From the NCBI RefSeq assembly GCF_017357105.1, contig NZ_CP071596.1, positions 1 through 64,000 on the forward strand: a stretch of DNA of 64,000 nucleotides, written 5' to 3'. The notes under the pieces were generated by a model, which saw only the letters and a program-made list of their open reading frames with translations, ran no database searches and was not told the DNA's origin. This stretch comes from Natronosalvus caseinilyticus. GTDB lineage: Archaea > Halobacteriota > Halobacteria > Halobacteriales > Natrialbaceae. Positions 63,616 to 64,000 of this stretch are shown here, piece after piece. The position numbers and the translations under genes were made by a program. How positions within the stretch are numbered: position 1 is the first letter of the stretch; every line of letters starts with the position of its first letter.

Positions 63616-64000
63616 ATGGGTTCCCCGATTTCTCGAGTGATCGAACGGTTCGGGACGGGAGTCGGGACCGGATCGCTGGTCCTCGCTGGCCTCTACCAGG
63701 GGGCGGACATTCAGACGGTCACCGTCGAGGTACTGCTAGTGACCGTCCAGGTCGTCTACCTCGAGGCCCTCCCTGCGGTCGCTCTCTTCACGGCGTTTCT
63801 CCTCGCAACGGGCTCGCTGCTCGTTCGTGAAGTATGGTCCTCGCGCGACGACGACCCACGAATCACCGACGGACCGCCGCTCGAGGCCATCGTGCCCGTC
63901 TACGGGGACGCGGAGACGCTCCCGATCAGCGTCGAGAGCCTGGTCGAGAGCGAGTACGAGAGCCTGACCGTGACGGTCGTCGTCGAGCCGAACGACGAGC
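63616..64000 (+). CDS. Glycosyltransferase family 2 (start of gene, runs off the window)
   Basis: Open from the ATG at 63616 to the window end (128 codons). Seen: MGSPISRVIERFGTGVG, two hydrophobic segments (VTVEVLLVTVQVVYLEALPAV and FTAFLLATGSLLV), then LEAIVPVYGDAETLPISVESL and VTVVVEPNDE, the beginning of a GT-A domain whose DXD motif would lie beyond the edge. Membrane-bound GT2 enzyme; sugar unknown. Confidence 0.82.
   Translation, partial: MGSPISRVIERFGTGVGTGSLVLAGLYQGADIQTVTVEVLLVTVQVVYLEALPAVALFTAFLLATGSLLVREVWSSRDDDPRITDGPPLEAIVPVYGDAETLPISVESLVESEYESLTVTVVVEPNDE

Overview
The window is haloarchaeal chromosome, most like a member of the Natrialbaceae (the family is an inference). 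Nearly every protein is strongly acidic and the DNA is GC-rich. The gene set is haloarchaeal: PAN proteasomal ATPase, SAMP1-type ubiquitin-like modifier, halocyanin, Tat-exported lipoproteins, split GMP synthase, class I archaeal aldolase, and a tRNA-Gln with a 31-nt archaeal intron. Most of the window is stable core genome. Clusters include nob1 / PRC-barrel diverging from aIF5B, ferritin-like protein with a DtxR-type regulator, aldolase with FBPase, and aIF2-gamma / PIN / rpoE1 / spt4 / DUF359 kinase.

Layout. 0-5 kb: PAN, GMP synthase glutaminase, a frameshifted orc1/cdc6 and a sugar isomerase. 5-10 kb: a Tat-exported alpha-amylase with a candidate TrmB-type operator, a glycosyltransferase, and SAMP1 with two small partners. 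10-25 kb: translation and rRNA maturation factors, metal regulation, an HNH protein, tRNA-Gln, acyl-CoA and hydroxyacyl-CoA dehydrogenases, squalene/phytoene synthase, aldolase/FBPase and ArgRS. 25-36 kb: a GNAT gene abutting a TnpB-element relic, a TrkA-C/PhoU protein, SerRS, a zinc-ribbon regulator, the aIF2-gamma to DUF359 cluster, a geranylgeranyl-reductase-like flavoprotein and halocyanin. 36-48 kb: fxsA, tRNA-Ile with a duplicated 3' end, a 1320-residue secreted repeat protein, a TnpB element (42.0-43.6 kb) inserted against a cupin gene, a LarA-like protein, an aldo-keto reductase and two membrane proteins. 48-52 kb: tRNA-Arg with its own 3'-end duplication, tatA, an HD hydrolase, XapX and a deaminase. 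52-56.5 kb: an accessory stretch of lower GC with small genes, an orphan HicB-like gene, palindromic repeats and one gene-free kilobase. 56.5-64 kb: katG, MATE, a YihY/BrkB protein, a CapA-type protein and the start of a GT2 glycosyltransferase.

The most unusual item is the 1320-residue protein at 37.6-41.6 kb. A Sec-type signal is followed by about 16 copies of a 23-25 residue Gln/Ala/Gly repeat, then beta-type and CARDB-like modules, with no visible membrane anchor. The second theme is small-scale mobile DNA. One TnpB element supplies the first codons of a cupin, and a relic of a related element supplies or abuts the stop codon of a GNAT gene. Two unrelated tRNA genes each carry a nearby copy of their own 3' end, separated from the tRNA by a similarly built hairpin segment. 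Two genes (orc1/cdc6 and tnpB) are broken by single-G length differences, which could be sequencing errors as well as real mutations.
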